In this document: positions 41,037-41,657 of the stretch, piece after piece | Layout of the letters: each line of letters starts with the position of its first letter | Numbering within the stretch: position 1 is the first letter of the stretch | Origin: CAYZPB01 sp964568525 | Lineage (GTDB): Bacteria > Bacillota > Bacilli > Tepidibacillales > Tepidibacillaceae | Reading direction: 5' to 3' | Assembly: GCA_964568525.1 (NCBI GenBank) | Contig: CAZMPM010000008.1 | Span: forward strand, 1 to 41,657 | DNA: 41,657 bases | Translations under genes and position numbers: made by a program | The notes under the pieces: model-generated | The model's database searches: none | Told to the model about the DNA's origin: nothing | Seen by the model: the letters and a program-made list of their open reading frames with translations, nothing else

Positions 41037-41657
41037 TTATTTTGTCTTAACTTTCGGTTGCCAATCACCTATCAACATTTCTCTACCTCGCGGTAAAAGA
41101 ATTATTGTTAAAATGATAAGCGCAAAGATAGGTGCTAAAAAGAACATTGAGAATGCAGAACCTGCTAATACACTTTCAAGTCCTAACGGAATGCCGCCGA
41201 TTACATTAAGTATTGCAGCTCCTACACCGATAGGAAGAATCCATTTTTTACGGAATAGGAATCCAATAAGAAATACTGCCCAAGCAATCATTCCAATCCA
41301 GTTCAATTGTTGAACTGATGCAAACATCGCTAAGTTTTCAGGCACACCAATGTGAGTAGGATCAGCTTTTTCTTGAAGCAACGCCATTTGTGACATTCTG
41401 CTTGAAGCAGCAACACCATTCATTAATGCTAGAACGTACATCATTCCACCAAGTGCTGAAAAAGCGATAGCTTTACCCGGGAACTTCTTAGCAACTGAAA
41501 TATACAAGAAAAAGGCAATCAGGTTAGGTATTGCAATAATAGTGTACATTGGGAATATTCCCGCACTTGCTGAACCAATTTGACTGAAAAACGTACCTTG
41601 GACAGCAATCAAAGAACCAATTACACCAATATTCCACGCTGTAGAATAATTTTTCCA
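41037..41657 (-). CDS. polytopic membrane protein, partial (5' end beyond window)
   Basis: The frame is open from the window end to the stop at 41037, giving at least 206 residues; the TTG at 41612 is internal, since hydrophobic sequence continues upstream (WNIGVIGS). About six helices are visible (for example around FPMYTIIAIPNLIAFFLYISVA, NWIGMIAWAVFLIGFLF and FFLAPIFALIILTIILL). The C-terminal tail is basic (WQPKVKTK). I do not recognise the family. Position as the next gene upstream in the oxidase-like locus suggests it is a subunit or accessory factor of that system. Confidence 0.7.
   Translation of the reverse strand, partial: WKNYSTAWNIGVIGSLIAVQGTFFSQIGSASAGIFPMYTIIAIPNLIAFFLYISVAKKFPGKAIAFSALGGMMYVLALMNGVAASSRMSQMALLQEKADPTHIGVPENLAMFASVQQLNWIGMIAWAVFLIGFLFRKKWILPIGVGAAILNVIGGIPLGLESVLAGSAFSMFFLAPIFALIILTIILLPRGREMLIGDWQPKVKTK

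Noticed and set aside
1..41657. CRISPR arrays, tRNA/rRNA genes, prophage
   Set aside because: No regular spaced repeats, cloverleaf-like runs, rRNA-like sequence or phage structural genes were recognised on either strand by eye.

Overview
The window reads as chromosomal DNA of a low-to-moderate G+C Gram-positive bacterium (Bacillota). The evidence is strong AGGAGG-type ribosome binding sites, frequent TTG/GTG starts, YutD and UPF0316 family genes, an NFU-type Fe-S scaffold, a SufCDSUB operon with SufU, an FMN-riboswitch-controlled rib operon, and ThyX. The truncated first gene is mqnE, so menaquinone is probably made by the futalosine route. A deep-branching anaerobic or facultatively respiring member of the Bacilli would fit, but genus and species are inference only.

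Layout. 1-4.05 kb: mqnE 3' end, nfu, then a minus-strand run of a zinc-type ABC importer (znuA-znuC-znuB-like), yutD and a UPF0316 gene. 4.2-7.8 kb (plus): a TIGR00300 (LOR/SDH region) protein followed by larE, larB and larC1, which make the nickel-pincer cofactor of lactate racemase and related enzymes. 7.8-11.2 kb: a disturbed segment with a RhuM-Fic gene, a second copy of the larC1 3' tail, a membrane-anchored glycosidase-like gene and a second lar-type terminator. 11.2-13.4 kb (minus): argS followed by larC2, the missing C-terminal half of LarC, on the opposite strand from larC1. 13.5-14.3 kb: thyX.

14.3-21.5 kb (minus): plsY, pspC, sufC, sufD, sufS (frameshifted by a deletion of about 19 nt just before the PLP-lysine motif), sufU, sufB and a TauE/SafE transporter. 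21.6-23.7 kb: an OmpR-type two-component system. 23.9-27.8 kb (plus): pyruvate carboxylase and a FlK-like hotdog thioesterase behind two palindromic operator candidates. 27.9-30.8 kb (minus): a siderophore/cobalamin-type ABC importer. 30.95-31.1 kb: the remnant of a sortase gene. 31.1-36.5 kb (minus): FMN riboswitch, ribD-ribE-ribBA-ribH, ispH and a cell-wall amidase.

36.7-41.66 kb: a small membrane protein, then a minus-strand locus with a polytopic His-rich membrane protein resembling heme-copper oxidase subunit I, a CtaB/UbiA-type heme farnesyltransferase, a formylglycine-generating-enzyme-like lipoprotein without catalytic cysteines, and a truncated membrane protein. Large palindromes lie between its genes. 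This locus is the best candidate for an undescribed respiratory or heme-based system. The other highlights are the split, scattered larC and the broken sufS. No tRNA, rRNA, CRISPR array or recognisable transposase was seen.
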